Below, piece by piece: positions 1 through 9,038 of a stretch of DNA of 64,000 nt (position 1 is the stretch's first letter; every line of letters begins with the position of its first letter). The DNA is taken from positions 1-64,000 of the forward strand of contig NZ_JAAITA010000010.1 of NCBI RefSeq assembly GCF_013304445.1. The letters are read 5' to 3'. The notes below the pieces were generated by a model, which ran no database searches, was not told the DNA's origin, and worked only from the letters and a program-made list of their open reading frames with translations. This DNA is from Blautia hansenii. GTDB taxonomy: Bacteria; Bacillota; Clostridia; Lachnospirales; Lachnospiraceae. The translations under genes were made by a program, and so were the position numbers.

Positions 1-2
1 AG

Positions 3-923
3 AACGCACAGAGGGCAAATGTGAAGAAAAGCACACAGAAACAACGGGAACAACTCATGCGGTTATTGAAAGAGGACAAGTTAGGTGCTAGGAGCATTGA
101 TACGATAAAACCCTCTGACGCTAAAGAATGGGCGTTACGCATGAAAGACAAAGGCTTTTCCTATAACACTATTAACAACCATAAACGCTCGTTAAAAGCG
201 TCATTCTATATCGCCATACAAGACGATTGTGTAAGGAAAAACCCTTTTAATTTCAAGTTAAGTGAAATCATAGAAAATGATACCAAAGAGAAAGTAGCAT
301 TGACAGAGGAACAGGAACAAGCCTTACTGTCATTCATCAAGACGGATAACGTGTATCACAAGTATTATGATGATGTGCTGATACTGTTAAAGACAGGACT
401 TCGTATCTCGGAACTGTGCGGACTGACAGTAGCCGATATTGATTTCAAGAATGAGGTTGTGGTTATCGACCACCAGTTATTAAAGAGCAAGGAACAGGGC
501 TATTATATTGAAACGCCTAAGACAAAGAGTGGAACAAGGCAAGTGCCATTAAGCAGAGAAACGATACAGGCATTTCAACGGGTCATAAGGAAACGCACAA
601 AAGGGAAACTGATAGAGATAGACGGATACAAAGATTTTCTGTTCGTCAATCCGAAAGGCAATCCTAAAGTTGCGATTGATTACAACGCCTTATTTGTCCG
701 TATGGTAAAGAAATATAACAAACACCACAAGGATAACCCCTTGCCACATATCACACCACATACGCTACGCCATACGTTCTGCACAAGACTGGCAAGCAAG
801 AACATGAACCCGAAAGATTTACAGTATATCATGGGACATTCAAACATCAGTATCACAATGAACTGGTATGCTCATGCGTCCATAGATACCGCAAAATCAG
901 AGGTTCAGCGTCTAATCGCATAA
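3..923 (+). CDS. int: Tn916-family tyrosine recombinase (integrase), 5' end outside window
   Basis: This is the C-terminal three quarters of a Tn916-type integrase, which excises and inserts a conjugative transposon. The frame is open to the first bases of the window. The codons before the GTG at 21 (N-A-Q-R-A-N) align with the family sequence as I recall it, so that GTG is an internal valine and the true start lies off the left edge. The catalytic residues are present: Arg in GLRISEL, the HTLRHTF box, the GHSNI histidine and the Tyr in NWYAHA near the end. The core-binding domain (KPSDAKEWA, NNHKRSLKASF) precedes the catalytic domain. In this family int lies at one end of the element, so the rest of the transposon should lie to the left. 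Confidence 0.93.
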   Translation, partial: NAQRANVKKSTQKQREQLMRLLKEDKLGARSIDTIKPSDAKEWALRMKDKGFSYNTINNHKRSLKASFYIAIQDDCVRKNPFNFKLSEIIENDTKEKVALTEEQEQALLSFIKTDNVYHKYYDDVLILLKTGLRISELCGLTVADIDFKNEVVVIDHQLLKSKEQGYYIETPKTKSGTRQVPLSRETIQAFQRVIRKRTKGKLIEIDGYKDFLFVNPKGNPKVAIDYNALFVRMVKKYNKHHKDNPLPHITPHTLRHTFCTRLASKNMNPKDLQYIMGHSNISITMNWYAHASIDTAKSEVQRLIA

Positions 924-1009
924 GAAGTATTTACCACGATTTTAACCACGCTTGATAGCGAAAATATAAGAAGATAGACCTAGATATGTGAGGTTTACCA
1001 CAAAAGCAA

Positions 1010-1050
1010 AATGCCCGTAGAGCCTATAAAATAAGGCTTTGCGGACATTT
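1010..1050 (+). terminator. Probable terminator after int
   Basis: An imperfect hairpin pairs AAATGcCCGtAgAGCCT with AGGCTtTgCGGaCATTT about 90 bases after the int stop. No long T run follows, so it may be a weak terminator or a structural element of the transposon end. Short repeats nearby (TTTACCAC twice, AAGAAGATA twice, between 924 and 1060) could be integrase arm-binding sites. Confidence 0.45.
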
Positions 1051-1092
1051 AAGAAGATATAAAAAGATAGTCAAAAAGACATATATGATTTA

Positions 1093-1690
1093 TTAGCAAT
1101 CCACATATTTTTTCGGACAGATATGAGGACCGTGAGGCTCATCTAAAGACATAACCAGAAAATAATCTTCGTCTTTGTGTTTTTCAATAAAATCCACTGC
1201 TCTATCTGCACAGCGATGTCCGTAGGTCATATCTTCTGTGATATTATATTTTTCAATACTTTCTATCTGACGAATACGGTATCTTTCCTCCGGCGTAAGC
1301 TCATCTAAAAAGCACTTCATATCATACCAGTAATCCTCATCCCACCCCTTTGGACATCTTCCAAGTCCAAAGTAATCTCCACCATCAAGATGCCACTTTC
1401 CTACATAAGCGGTATGAACACCTGCATCACTTAGTCGCTGTCCAATGCTCTGTACATTATCGGAAAGTCCCATACAATTTGACCAGCTTGCACAGGAATG
1501 AGGATAACTTCTTGTAAAGATTGCAGACCTTGCGGGCTGGCATACAGGCTGTGTGGTATAGGCTTTATCGTATCCCCTCTGCCGCAAGTCTGTCCAGATT
1601 TGGTGTAAGCATTGCAGAATTTCCGTAACACCCCAACATATCCGTACGCTGGGTATCTGTCATAATAAAAATAACCTGTCGTCTTTTCAT
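1093..1690 (-). pseudogene. Sulfatase pseudogene: frameshifted and 3'-truncated by the integrated element
   Basis: The start is the ATG at 1690, with an AGGAAG site just upstream. The first frame reads a normal sulfatase N-terminus (MKRRQVIFIMTDTQRTDM, then LTPNLDRLAAEGIR) and hits TAA at about 1574. Homology resumes in another frame as YDKAYTTQPVCQPARSAIF, which holds the C-x-P-x-R formylglycine signature. The sequence GGGATACGATAAA fits loss of one copy of a tandem ATACG. The second frame runs through KWHLDGG and DEPHGPHICPKKYVD and stops at 1093, roughly half the usual sulfatase length, exactly where the transposon-like DNA begins. The C-terminal half is missing from the window. It is the last gene of the glycosaminoglycan operon and is very probably non-functional. 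Confidence 0.88.
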
Positions 1691-1760
1691 AATCTTCCTC
1701 CTGATCGTCAAATACGTTGATACAAGCAGAGACTATTGCCTAAGCAACAGCCTCTCGCTT

Positions 1761-3140
1761 TTACATAAGAAATGGATCTTGCTGCATATCCAAATATTCT
1801 CGCAGATCTTTTTCATAATCTGCTGCAAGCTCCTCGTTCAGCTCCGTAATCATAATGGGATTTTGCTGATAAGGATCTTCTTCATTGTTATACAACATTT
1901 TCACCTGTTTTTCTCCCGGTTTATATCCATTATTTATTACAAAAGTATGTATATGTGTCCGAATACCTCTCCACCCATAACACTTACTGTTCAGCCCTTG
2001 TTTTTCAAAGGCTGCTACCATTTCCGGCATTCCCGGATAAGAACATAAAAACGCATCTTGCGGCGCATCACTTTCCTGTCCCAGTATTCCCGGTGCATGA
2101 TTAAATCCTTGACAGGTATCCGGCACAGGAATATCCAGAAGTCCTAAAAGTGTAGGCATGTGGTCGGGACTTGCTACCAGTTCCTTGTATTTTGCAGGAG
2201 TCAGGCGCCCTTTCTGACGAATATACAACGGAATATGTATGGACTCCTCATACCACACATTTTTACCCATGTGTCCATGTGAACCTAACATTTCTCCATG
2301 ATCTGCAGAAAGTACCACAATCGTATCTTCTTCCATTCCATTTTCTTTCAAAAACTCTAAAAGTCTTCCAAACTGTTCATCTACACCGGTAACTGCTGCA
2401 AAATACTGTCTGGTAATAGTTTCCATATCCGGAGTCCGTTTTTCCTCAGGCACATTTTCTCTGAAATACACCGGCATATCCTTGTACTGTTCATAATATT
2501 TATCCGGTACCAATTCATGCGGAAGATGAGGTGGATTGTAAGAGACAAACAATGCAAAGGGCTCCGCCTGATTTTTCTTTTCTTCCATATATTCCAATGC
2601 CTTATCCGTCTCAAATTCCGGCGACCAGCAACCCGGCTTAATCTGTTCCGGTGTATCCGCCCAATAATGGGGATCTAAATGTTCATCACAAGCACCATAA
2701 GACAGCCAATAATCAAAACCTTGTCTTCTTTCCCCCGGTGGTGTATAAGCATCCCAGTGACTTGCCCCGGAAATCGGATTTTTCTCAAAGTTCTGTTCGG
2801 AAGCATCTAAATGCCATTTTCCAATATAACCTGTATGGTAGCCTGTATCCTTTAATACATTTCCAATACAGGTTTCCTGCGGTTTTAACATTAAGACTTC
2901 ACTCAATCCTATTTTACAGTTGGTCCACATTCCTACACTAAAAGGATATTTTCCCGTAAGCAAAGACGCACGATGGGGAGAACAAAGTGGAAAGGTACTG
3001 ACCGCTTCGGTGCAATCTAAGCTTTCCCTTGCAAAGCTGTCCATGTGTGGCGTACACACTTCATCTGATTTTGCATACCCCATTGCCTGATATCGCCACT
3101 GATCCAGAAAAACATATAATAAATTTGGTCTTTTCTTCAT
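1761..3140 (-). CDS. Cytoplasmic Cys-type sulfatase
   Basis: A 459-residue type I sulfatase, expected to hydrolyse sulfate esters on sugars after its Cys53 in PLCSPHRASLLTGKYP is oxidised to formylglycine by an anaerobic sulfatase-maturing enzyme (not in this window). Metal and sulfate motifs visible include the N-terminal LDQ, KWHLD and SADHGEMLGSHG. The ATG at 3140 was chosen because a GGAGGAAAATC site precedes it; the in-frame extension upstream overlaps the GH88 gene. There is no signal peptide, so it acts in the cytoplasm, presumably on imported glycosaminoglycan oligosaccharides. It follows GH88 by 11 bases in the same operon. Which sulfate position it cuts cannot be read from the sequence. 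Confidence 0.9.
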   Translation of the reverse strand: MKKRPNLLYVFLDQWRYQAMGYAKSDEVCTPHMDSFARESLDCTEAVSTFPLCSPHRASLLTGKYPFSVGMWTNCKIGLSEVLMLKPQETCIGNVLKDTGYHTGYIGKWHLDASEQNFEKNPISGASHWDAYTPPGERRQGFDYWLSYGACDEHLDPHYWADTPEQIKPGCWSPEFETDKALEYMEEKKNQAEPFALFVSYNPPHLPHELVPDKYYEQYKDMPVYFRENVPEEKRTPDMETITRQYFAAVTGVDEQFGRLLEFLKENGMEEDTIVVLSADHGEMLGSHGHMGKNVWYEESIHIPLYIRQKGRLTPAKYKELVASPDHMPTLLGLLDIPVPDTCQGFNHAPGILGQESDAPQDAFLCSYPGMPEMVAAFEKQGLNSKCYGWRGIRTHIHTFVINNGYKPGEKQVKMLYNNEEDPYQQNPIMITELNEELAADYEKDLREYLDMQQDPFLM

Positions 3141-3151
3141 GATTTTCCTCC

Positions 3152-4330
3152 TTACCAGTAAGGGTTCCATGCTCCACATCTTCTTCTAAGAGCTTCTAAA
3201 TAGAAATAATCCCCCCATGTATTACACTCATCCACACCTCTATCCGTACAGGTATTTTCTTTAGAGTCCCTTGCATAGGTGCCATGCAACAGAAGTCCAT
3301 TCGACTGTTCGATGGATTTTACCGTACATCTCTCAATCAGAGCACGCAGCATTTTATCGGCTGCCATACGATATTTTTCTGCTTCCTTTTTTTCCAAATA
3401 TGGAAGCATTTCATAAATACCACAAATCGCAATGGCAGAGGAAGAAGAATCTCTTGGCTCTGTGCTCCCTGTGTCAAAGTCAAAATCCCAATATGGAATT
3501 AAATCCTCCGGTAAATGCTCAATAAAGTAATCGGTTACATCTCGGAACATCTGAATATATTCTGGATTTTTTTGATAGCGATAGCTCAAAGCTACACCAT
3601 AAACACCCCAGGCCTGTCCTCTTGCCCATGCAGAACCATTTCGATTTCCCTGATGCGTTACGCCATGAGAAGGCTTTCCGGTTTCCGGATCAATATAATA
3701 TGTGTGATAAGTAGAATGATCCTCTCTTAACACGCACTGCATTGCTGTATGAATATGTTTGCATGCCTTTTCAGCATATTCCGGATTTCCTGTTGCCTCT
3801 GTTGCCCAGTATAATAAGGGAAGATTTAACAGACAGTCAATAATTAGGCGATAATCCTTTGGATCTCCTACATTTCCCCATGCCTGAATAAACTCTCCGT
3901 TTTCTCTGTATCTGGTAAGCAAGTGATCGGCTGCCAATATTGCAGCCTCTTTTCCCTTTTCGTTTCCGCAAAGTTTATATGCCGCAACACAGGAAAGACT
4001 ATACAGAAATCCCATATCGTGATTATTCACATCAATTTTTTTCTGAATACGATTTAAAAAGCTGTTTACATGAATTTCCCCTGTTTTCTTAAATTCCTCA
4101 TCGTTTGTAAGCTCATAAGCCAGCCATACAACACCGGTCCAAAATCCTGTGGTCCATTCTGCATTTTCTGTCTGCCAATAAAATCCCTGCTTCGTATTTG
4201 GTGACTGAAAAAAATCTGTAAAATCTTTTAAATTTCCTTTTACAATATCTGTTGCCTGACGAACTGCCTGTTCAATCAACTCCTGACTACACCCTTGATA
4301 TTTTTCAAGGTTTTCAAATGTCTGTGCCAT
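3152..4330 (-). CDS. ugl: GH88 unsaturated glucuronyl hydrolase
   Basis: A 392-residue alpha/alpha-barrel enzyme that removes the 4,5-unsaturated uronic acid left by polysaccharide lyases on glycosaminoglycan di- and oligosaccharides. The two catalytic aspartates of the family are recognisable as Asp105 (HDMGFLY) and Asp165 (LIIDCLLNLPLL), with the expected spacing of about 60 residues; SAWARGQAWGVYG is a further family motif. The ATG at 4330 has a GGAGAAAATT site; the longer frame upstream runs into the preceding sulfatase. No signal peptide, so it is intracellular. It completes the pathway begun by the PL8 lyase: the lyase makes unsaturated ends, sulfatases remove sulfate, and this enzyme splits the disaccharide. 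Confidence 0.93.
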   Translation of the reverse strand: MAQTFENLEKYQGCSQELIEQAVRQATDIVKGNLKDFTDFFQSPNTKQGFYWQTENAEWTTGFWTGVVWLAYELTNDEEFKKTGEIHVNSFLNRIQKKIDVNNHDMGFLYSLSCVAAYKLCGNEKGKEAAILAADHLLTRYRENGEFIQAWGNVGDPKDYRLIIDCLLNLPLLYWATEATGNPEYAEKACKHIHTAMQCVLREDHSTYHTYYIDPETGKPSHGVTHQGNRNGSAWARGQAWGVYGVALSYRYQKNPEYIQMFRDVTDYFIEHLPEDLIPYWDFDFDTGSTEPRDSSSSAIAICGIYEMLPYLEKKEAEKYRMAADKMLRALIERCTVKSIEQSNGLLLHGTYARDSKENTCTDRGVDECNTWGDYFYLEALRRRCGAWNPYW

Positions 4331-4358
4331 AATTTTCTCCTCTTCCGCTATGATCATA

Positions 4359-5813
4359 CTATTTTTCACAATAATACGTATCTGTTTTTTCTGAATAAAT
4401 GCCGGCTCGACACATTTGTCCCAATCCGGTGACACTCTCTTTTACTCCATCTACCTTTTCATCTGCATACTTATTAAACCATTCATTTAACCTTGCTCTC
4501 ATTTCGACTACCGTTTTTTCATATTTCGGTTGTCCGCATAAATTTTCTTTTTCCTCCGGATCCTCCGTTAAATAATATAGCTCATGAGGTCCATACGGAT
4601 ATCGATGAATATATTTCCAATCTTGATTGCGAATCATACGCACCGGACCATATTCATCAAACACCACGATTTCTTCATCCCTCTTCCTCTGTTCCTTTTC
4701 CCCTCGAAGAAGATATGCAAAGCTTCTGCCCGGCAATTTTTTATAATTCTCTCCATCTATGTGACAAAGCTCTAAAAGTGTGGGAAAAATATCATATGCA
4801 CTAAGAATAGTTTCTTCTCTTTTTCCTTGCGGAATTACCCCCGGTAAAGACATAAGAAATGGTACTTTTACAGATGTTTCGTACATATTAAAAGGAAACG
4901 TTCCATTTCCTTTCCCCCATACACCATGATGCCCCATACTCATACCATTATCTGCTGTATACACAACAAGAGTATTTTCTCTTAACCCATTTGCCTCAAG
5001 AGTATCTAAAATCCTTCCGATTTGCTCATCCATTGCGCTGATTGCCGCAAAGTAACCTCTGAGATTTTCTTTTCTCTTTTCAGTTCCAAATACCGGTCCC
5101 GTAGTTAAATCCGGGTGATCTGCCTCATCAGGAATACTTGGGAAATCACAATTTTCATAGTAATCCATCCATTTTTTAGGATGTTGTCCTTCTCCCCATG
5201 GAGAATGAGGTGCTGTAAAATGCACAGAAAGATAAAAGGGTTCTTCTTGATGCTGAAACTCGTTTAAGTATTCTATTGCTTTGTTTGCAATTACTTCTGT
5301 AACATACTGATTGTGCAAAACTTTTATATTTCCATTTTCCACAATATCCGGATGAAAATAATCACATCCCCCTAATCCAATGGTATACCACTTAGAAAAA
5401 CCATGTTGAGGGCAAACACTGTCACCTAAATGCCATTTACCTGCCAGAGCACACCTATATCCATTTTCATTTAGCACATCTGTGTATGTAGTTTTTCCTT
5501 CTAAATAAGAAATCGGCTTGTTTTCACAGGAATACCCATTCCAGTACGGATTTTCTCTGCCTGCCTCTTCAAACTTATCTTTATCAATATTTCCGCTTCG
5601 TATCCAGTCATGCACACCATGAGAAGAAGGAATATTACCGGTAAGTACAGAGGCTCTTGCCGGAGAGCAGACCGGCGATACACAGTAAAAATTTTGAAAC
5701 TGCATTCCGCTTTCTGCTATTCGATTTAAGTTAGGTGTATACAATTCTTTTGTTCCCCCACAGTTCATCGCCCATGAACCTTGGTCATCTGCCATGATGA
5801 ATAAAATATTCAT
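4359..5813 (-). CDS. Cytoplasmic Cys-type sulfatase
   Basis: A 484-residue type I sulfatase with the N-terminal metal motif IMADDQG, formylglycine precursor Cys49 in PVCSPARASVLTG, KWHLGD, and YTADNGMSMGHHG near the middle. It resembles the arylsulfatase A / hexosamine-6-sulfatase branch, but I cannot assign a subfamily. It lacks a signal peptide. The start ATG at 5813 lies inside the end of the GH43-like gene (29-base overlap), so the two are probably translationally coupled. Substrate is inferred to be a sulfated hexosamine or uronate in imported chondroitin/dermatan fragments. It depends on a maturase encoded elsewhere. Confidence 0.92.
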   Translation of the reverse strand: MNILFIMADDQGSWAMNCGGTKELYTPNLNRIAESGMQFQNFYCVSPVCSPARASVLTGNIPSSHGVHDWIRSGNIDKDKFEEAGRENPYWNGYSCENKPISYLEGKTTYTDVLNENGYRCALAGKWHLGDSVCPQHGFSKWYTIGLGGCDYFHPDIVENGNIKVLHNQYVTEVIANKAIEYLNEFQHQEEPFYLSVHFTAPHSPWGEGQHPKKWMDYYENCDFPSIPDEADHPDLTTGPVFGTEKRKENLRGYFAAISAMDEQIGRILDTLEANGLRENTLVVYTADNGMSMGHHGVWGKGNGTFPFNMYETSVKVPFLMSLPGVIPQGKREETILSAYDIFPTLLELCHIDGENYKKLPGRSFAYLLRGEKEQRKRDEEIVVFDEYGPVRMIRNQDWKYIHRYPYGPHELYYLTEDPEEKENLCGQPKYEKTVVEMRARLNEWFNKYADEKVDGVKESVTGLGQMCRAGIYSEKTDTYYCEK

Positions 5814-6744
5814 GTAGTATCTCCTCCCCCCACTCTAAATGTAAATCCGTATCTGAAGAAAATATTAATGGTAAAAGTACATATTCCGACTGAAAATACG
5901 CTTCTCCGCAACCACCCCAACGGTCTCCCAAATACCAATATTGGACTTCACCTGATAAAATATTCTCTGTTTTAATAATTGCAGTAGGTTGAGATTGAAA
6001 CGTAGTTTCATTTCCCAGCTCAAAACGCTTCGACCACCCATGGTCAATACAGCGGGAATATGCGTAAGACGACTGATTTGGTTTCCAGCCTGTGCATCCG
6101 CTGGTTAAAAGATAATAATATCCGTTTCTTTTAAACATCACCGGCGCTTCTCTTAGTTCTCCCGACCATAAAGTACACACTTTACTCTCGATTGACAAAT
6201 AATCCTCTGTCAAACGATAAATATGTAAATCCTGATTATCTCTTGCAGCAGATATAAAATATGCACACTTATCATCATCTACAAAAAGAGTACAATCCCG
6301 TGACATGTATCCCATTGGATTGAAGCTTCCAAGATATGTATAATCTCCGTCAATGGTATCACACACAGCTACCGCACATCTGGCAAGTTTATAGTCTGAC
6401 GGCATCTCCCAATGTGCCCACATCACATATTGTTGCGTTTTTTCATTGTAAATCACCTTAGGGCGCTCTATATTGCAACCTGTACCAATAGAAGCTTTCT
6501 GTTCCGGTATATCCAAACGCAAATCTCTGTCCGAAAATTTTTCCTCTACCTCCGAGTCCAGAGTTAAAATGTGATTACAAAATTCCCAATTTAAAAAATC
6601 CTTCGATTTATAACAGGAAACTTTGTTTCTCTGTGTTCTGTTTTCTCCAATCCAGTAATAAATCCCGTTTTCTATTAAAATCTGCCCTCCATGAGCATGT
6701 AAGATTTCTCCATGATTATCTTTTGGAAGAAACACACTTTTCAT
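5785..6744 (-). CDS. GH43 subfamily 24-like glycosidase (exo-beta-1,3-galactanase type)
   Basis: A 319-residue five-bladed beta-propeller protein. Motifs match the branch of GH43 that includes exo-beta-1,3-galactanases: HAHGGQIL and GIYYWIGENR at the N-terminus, IERPKVIYN (Glu93), SRDCTLFVDDD, REAPVMFKRNGYYYL (Glu199), TFQSQPT (Gln252) and a YLGDRWGG box. In the characterised fungal enzyme of this branch, as I recall it, a Glu acts as acid and a Gln replaces the usual Asp base; equivalents of these residues are present here. The ATG at 6744 sits two bases after the stop of the preceding sulfatase with AAGGACGGG upstream. No signal peptide. Its place in a glycosaminoglycan locus is unexpected and may point to the Gal-Gal of the proteoglycan linker. 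Confidence 0.82.
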   Translation of the reverse strand: MKSVFLPKDNHGEILHAHGGQILIENGIYYWIGENRTQRNKVSCYKSKDFLNWEFCNHILTLDSEVEEKFSDRDLRLDIPEQKASIGTGCNIERPKVIYNEKTQQYVMWAHWEMPSDYKLARCAVAVCDTIDGDYTYLGSFNPMGYMSRDCTLFVDDDKCAYFISAARDNQDLHIYRLTEDYLSIESKVCTLWSGELREAPVMFKRNGYYYLLTSGCTGWKPNQSSYAYSRCIDHGWSKRFELGNETTFQSQPTAIIKTENILSGEVQYWYLGDRWGGCGEAYFQSEYVLLPLIFSSDTDLHLEWGEEILHEYFIHHGR

Positions 6745-6745
6745 T

Positions 6746-8122
6746 TTAATTCCCGTCCTTTTCTTCAACTGTCCATACTTCTTTTGGCAAAAACTTCTTC
6801 GGTGTACCGATTTCTTCAAAATGTTTCCTTATCTTTTCTGTCAACGTTCTTTGTACCTCAGTATACTCCGGTTTTCCAAATACATTTGTCATCTGGAGAG
6901 GATCTTTTCTCATATCAAATAAAATATGGTCATGGAATTCTTCCTCACACCATCCCTTTCCCACATAAGCAAGTTCAAATTCCGGTGTAATAATTCCTGC
7001 TCTCGGCACATCACTGGGATGAATATAAAGAACCTGTTCCGTTTTTCTGTTTTCCAAAAGATGTGTTGATAAGTCTCTCCCCTGTACCTGAAACGGATAA
7101 GGAATTTCCATCATTCCAGCTAACGTAGGGGCAAAATCCACCACATTTATCCATGTATTGCAGCGTCTTTCCTGAATGTTCTTCCATGGCATAGAAATCA
7201 CACAAGGAATATGATATACACTTTCATAGAGATTATTTTTCTCCATAAGTCCATGTTCCCCCATATATTCGCCATGATCTGTGGTAAAAACAACCATAGT
7301 GTTTTCCCATAATCCTGTATCTTTTAAACATTGAATAATTCTTCCAATGTTATCATCAATACATTTTACAGCTCCAAGATATTGAGCTTTCAATCTACGC
7401 AAATGTCCTTCTCTTTCGAAAAGTCCATACGGATAATAGTGCAATCTTCCCCATGTATCTCTTTCTGCCCAATCCGGTATTTCTCTTTCCCAGAAGCTTT
7501 CCGGTATTTCTACTTTTAATGGGTCAAACATTGTATCATAAGGCGGTCTGACTTCAAATGGTTGATGAGGATCCGGTATACTTACCGTAAATAAAAAAGG
7601 GCTTGTATTTTTTAGCTGATTATTTAAAAATTTAATTGTCTCATCTGTAAGCCAATCCGTTGTATAACTTCTTTTATTTCCTACTTCTCTTTTCGGTCTT
7701 ACTTTTCCATTTTCATAAGCAACAGATTTACAATGTCCAAATTCTACTTTATAATCCCAATCCTCAAATCCCAGAGGATTATATTCTCCTAAGTCATCTC
7801 CTCTTTCCTTATGGTCTGCTAAATGCCATTTTCCCAGATATCCTGTATGATATCCTGCTTTTGCAAACGCTTCTGCAAATCCATGTGCATCCTTTTTTAC
7901 AGGAATTCCATTTCTATATGCTCCGTTTTCGTGGGGATAATTGCCCGTAAAAAAGCACCCCCTTGAGGGGGTGCAGACAGCACTTGGTGTATAAAAATTC
8001 TCTAACAGAACTCCATTTTCCGCAAGAAAATCAATATTCGGCGTCTGCACTTCCTTTCCTCCATAACAGCTTAATACATCTCGTCTAAGCTGGTCCACAT
8101 GTATAATCAATACATTTTCCAT
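6746..8122 (-). CDS. Cytoplasmic Cys-type sulfatase
   Basis: A 458-residue type I sulfatase: IIHVDQLRRD at the N-terminus, Cys50 in AVCTPSRGCFFTGNYP, KWHLADH, and FTTDHGEYMGEHGLMEKNN. The last motif and overall layout resemble the choline-sulfatase/iduronate-2-sulfatase-like branch, though the exact specificity is not decidable by eye. No signal peptide. It begins nine bases after the stop of the second permease gene and is the first enzyme gene of the transporter-led operon. Like its neighbours it needs an anaerobic sulfatase-maturing enzyme supplied from elsewhere. Confidence 0.92.
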   Translation of the reverse strand: MENVLIIHVDQLRRDVLSCYGGKEVQTPNIDFLAENGVLLENFYTPSAVCTPSRGCFFTGNYPHENGAYRNGIPVKKDAHGFAEAFAKAGYHTGYLGKWHLADHKERGDDLGEYNPLGFEDWDYKVEFGHCKSVAYENGKVRPKREVGNKRSYTTDWLTDETIKFLNNQLKNTSPFLFTVSIPDPHQPFEVRPPYDTMFDPLKVEIPESFWEREIPDWAERDTWGRLHYYPYGLFEREGHLRRLKAQYLGAVKCIDDNIGRIIQCLKDTGLWENTMVVFTTDHGEYMGEHGLMEKNNLYESVYHIPCVISMPWKNIQERRCNTWINVVDFAPTLAGMMEIPYPFQVQGRDLSTHLLENRKTEQVLYIHPSDVPRAGIITPEFELAYVGKGWCEEEFHDHILFDMRKDPLQMTNVFGKPEYTEVQRTLTEKIRKHFEEIGTPKKFLPKEVWTVEEKDGN

Positions 8123-8131
8123 GAAATATCA

Positions 8132-9025
8132 TCAACCTTTCACTGAACCAATCATAACACCTTTTACAAAATGTTTCTGAACAAAAGGATACAACACCAG
8201 TACCGGTAAAGAAGATACAATAATTACACCATACTGAATTGTTCTTGCAATCTGTTTCATCAATTCCAGAGAATCCGGATCTACAGTTGATGGATCTACA
8301 GACTGCCCTGTAATCAAAATATCTCTTAAAATCAGCTGCAATGGATATAAATCACTATCCGTTACATAAATCAATCCATTAAAGAAGGAGTTCCAATGAC
8401 CTACCGCATAATAAAGTACCATAATTGCAATAATGGATTTTGACAAAGGAATTACTACTTTCAGGAAATACTGGAAAATACCACATCCATCGATTTCTGC
8501 AGCCTCCTGCAATTCGATAGGCATTGTATTCAGGAAATATGTTCTGCACAAAATTAAGTTAAATACGGAAAATGAGCCTAAAATCATTAACACATAAGGA
8601 GTATTTACGAGCCCGAGACCTTTTACTACTAAATAAGTAGGAATCAAACCACCGGAAAAGTATTTTGTCACAATTAACAGTTTCATGATAATTCCGCGTC
8701 CCATCATATCCGTTCTGGACAATGCATATCCTGCCGGAATCGTAATAAATAACGCCAGCATAGTTCCTACAACCGTATAACGAATGGTATTGTAGTACCC
8801 TGACCAAATTCTAGGATCTCTAAAAATATACTTGAATCCTTCAAAGGTTACTCCTTTGGGCAAAAGAAGAACTTCTCCTGTGGCAACCAAATTAGGATCA
8901 CTAATTGATGCAATTATAACAAACCACAATGGATATAAAATAACAACCGAAATCAGAATAACCGTAGCATAAACAATAAAAAGAAATACGATATCTGATT
9001 TACTCATTTTTTTCAACTTATTCAT
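8132..9025 (-). CDS. CUT1 ABC importer permease (LplC/YtcP type)
   Basis: A 297-residue inner-membrane permease with six predicted hydrophobic segments and the EAA loop ELQEAAEIDGCGIFQYFLKV, which contacts the ATPase. It is of the MalG-like, YtcP/LplC kind that pairs with LplB-type partners and long binding proteins. A GGAAGGAGTAGGC site precedes the ATG at 9025. With the gene at 9039 and the lipoprotein at 10041 it forms an importer, probably for glycosaminoglycan-derived oligosaccharides; an analogous system that imports unsaturated chondroitin disaccharides is known in Streptobacillus moniliformis. No ATPase gene accompanies it. Confidence 0.92.
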   Translation of the reverse strand: MNKLKKMSKSDIVFLFIVYATVILISVVILYPLWFVIIASISDPNLVATGEVLLLPKGVTFEGFKYIFRDPRIWSGYYNTIRYTVVGTMLALFITIPAGYALSRTDMMGRGIIMKLLIVTKYFSGGLIPTYLVVKGLGLVNTPYVLMILGSFSVFNLILCRTYFLNTMPIELQEAAEIDGCGIFQYFLKVVIPLSKSIIAIMVLYYAVGHWNSFFNGLIYVTDSDLYPLQLILRDILITGQSVDPSTVDPDSLELMKQIARTIQYGVIIVSSLPVLVLYPFVQKHFVKGVMIGSVKG

Positions 9026-9038
9026 TGCCTACTCCTTC

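Noticed and set aside
21-23. GTG start codon for the integrase
   Set aside because: The frame stays open to the window edge and the preceding residues fit the Tn916 integrase family, so this is an internal valine.
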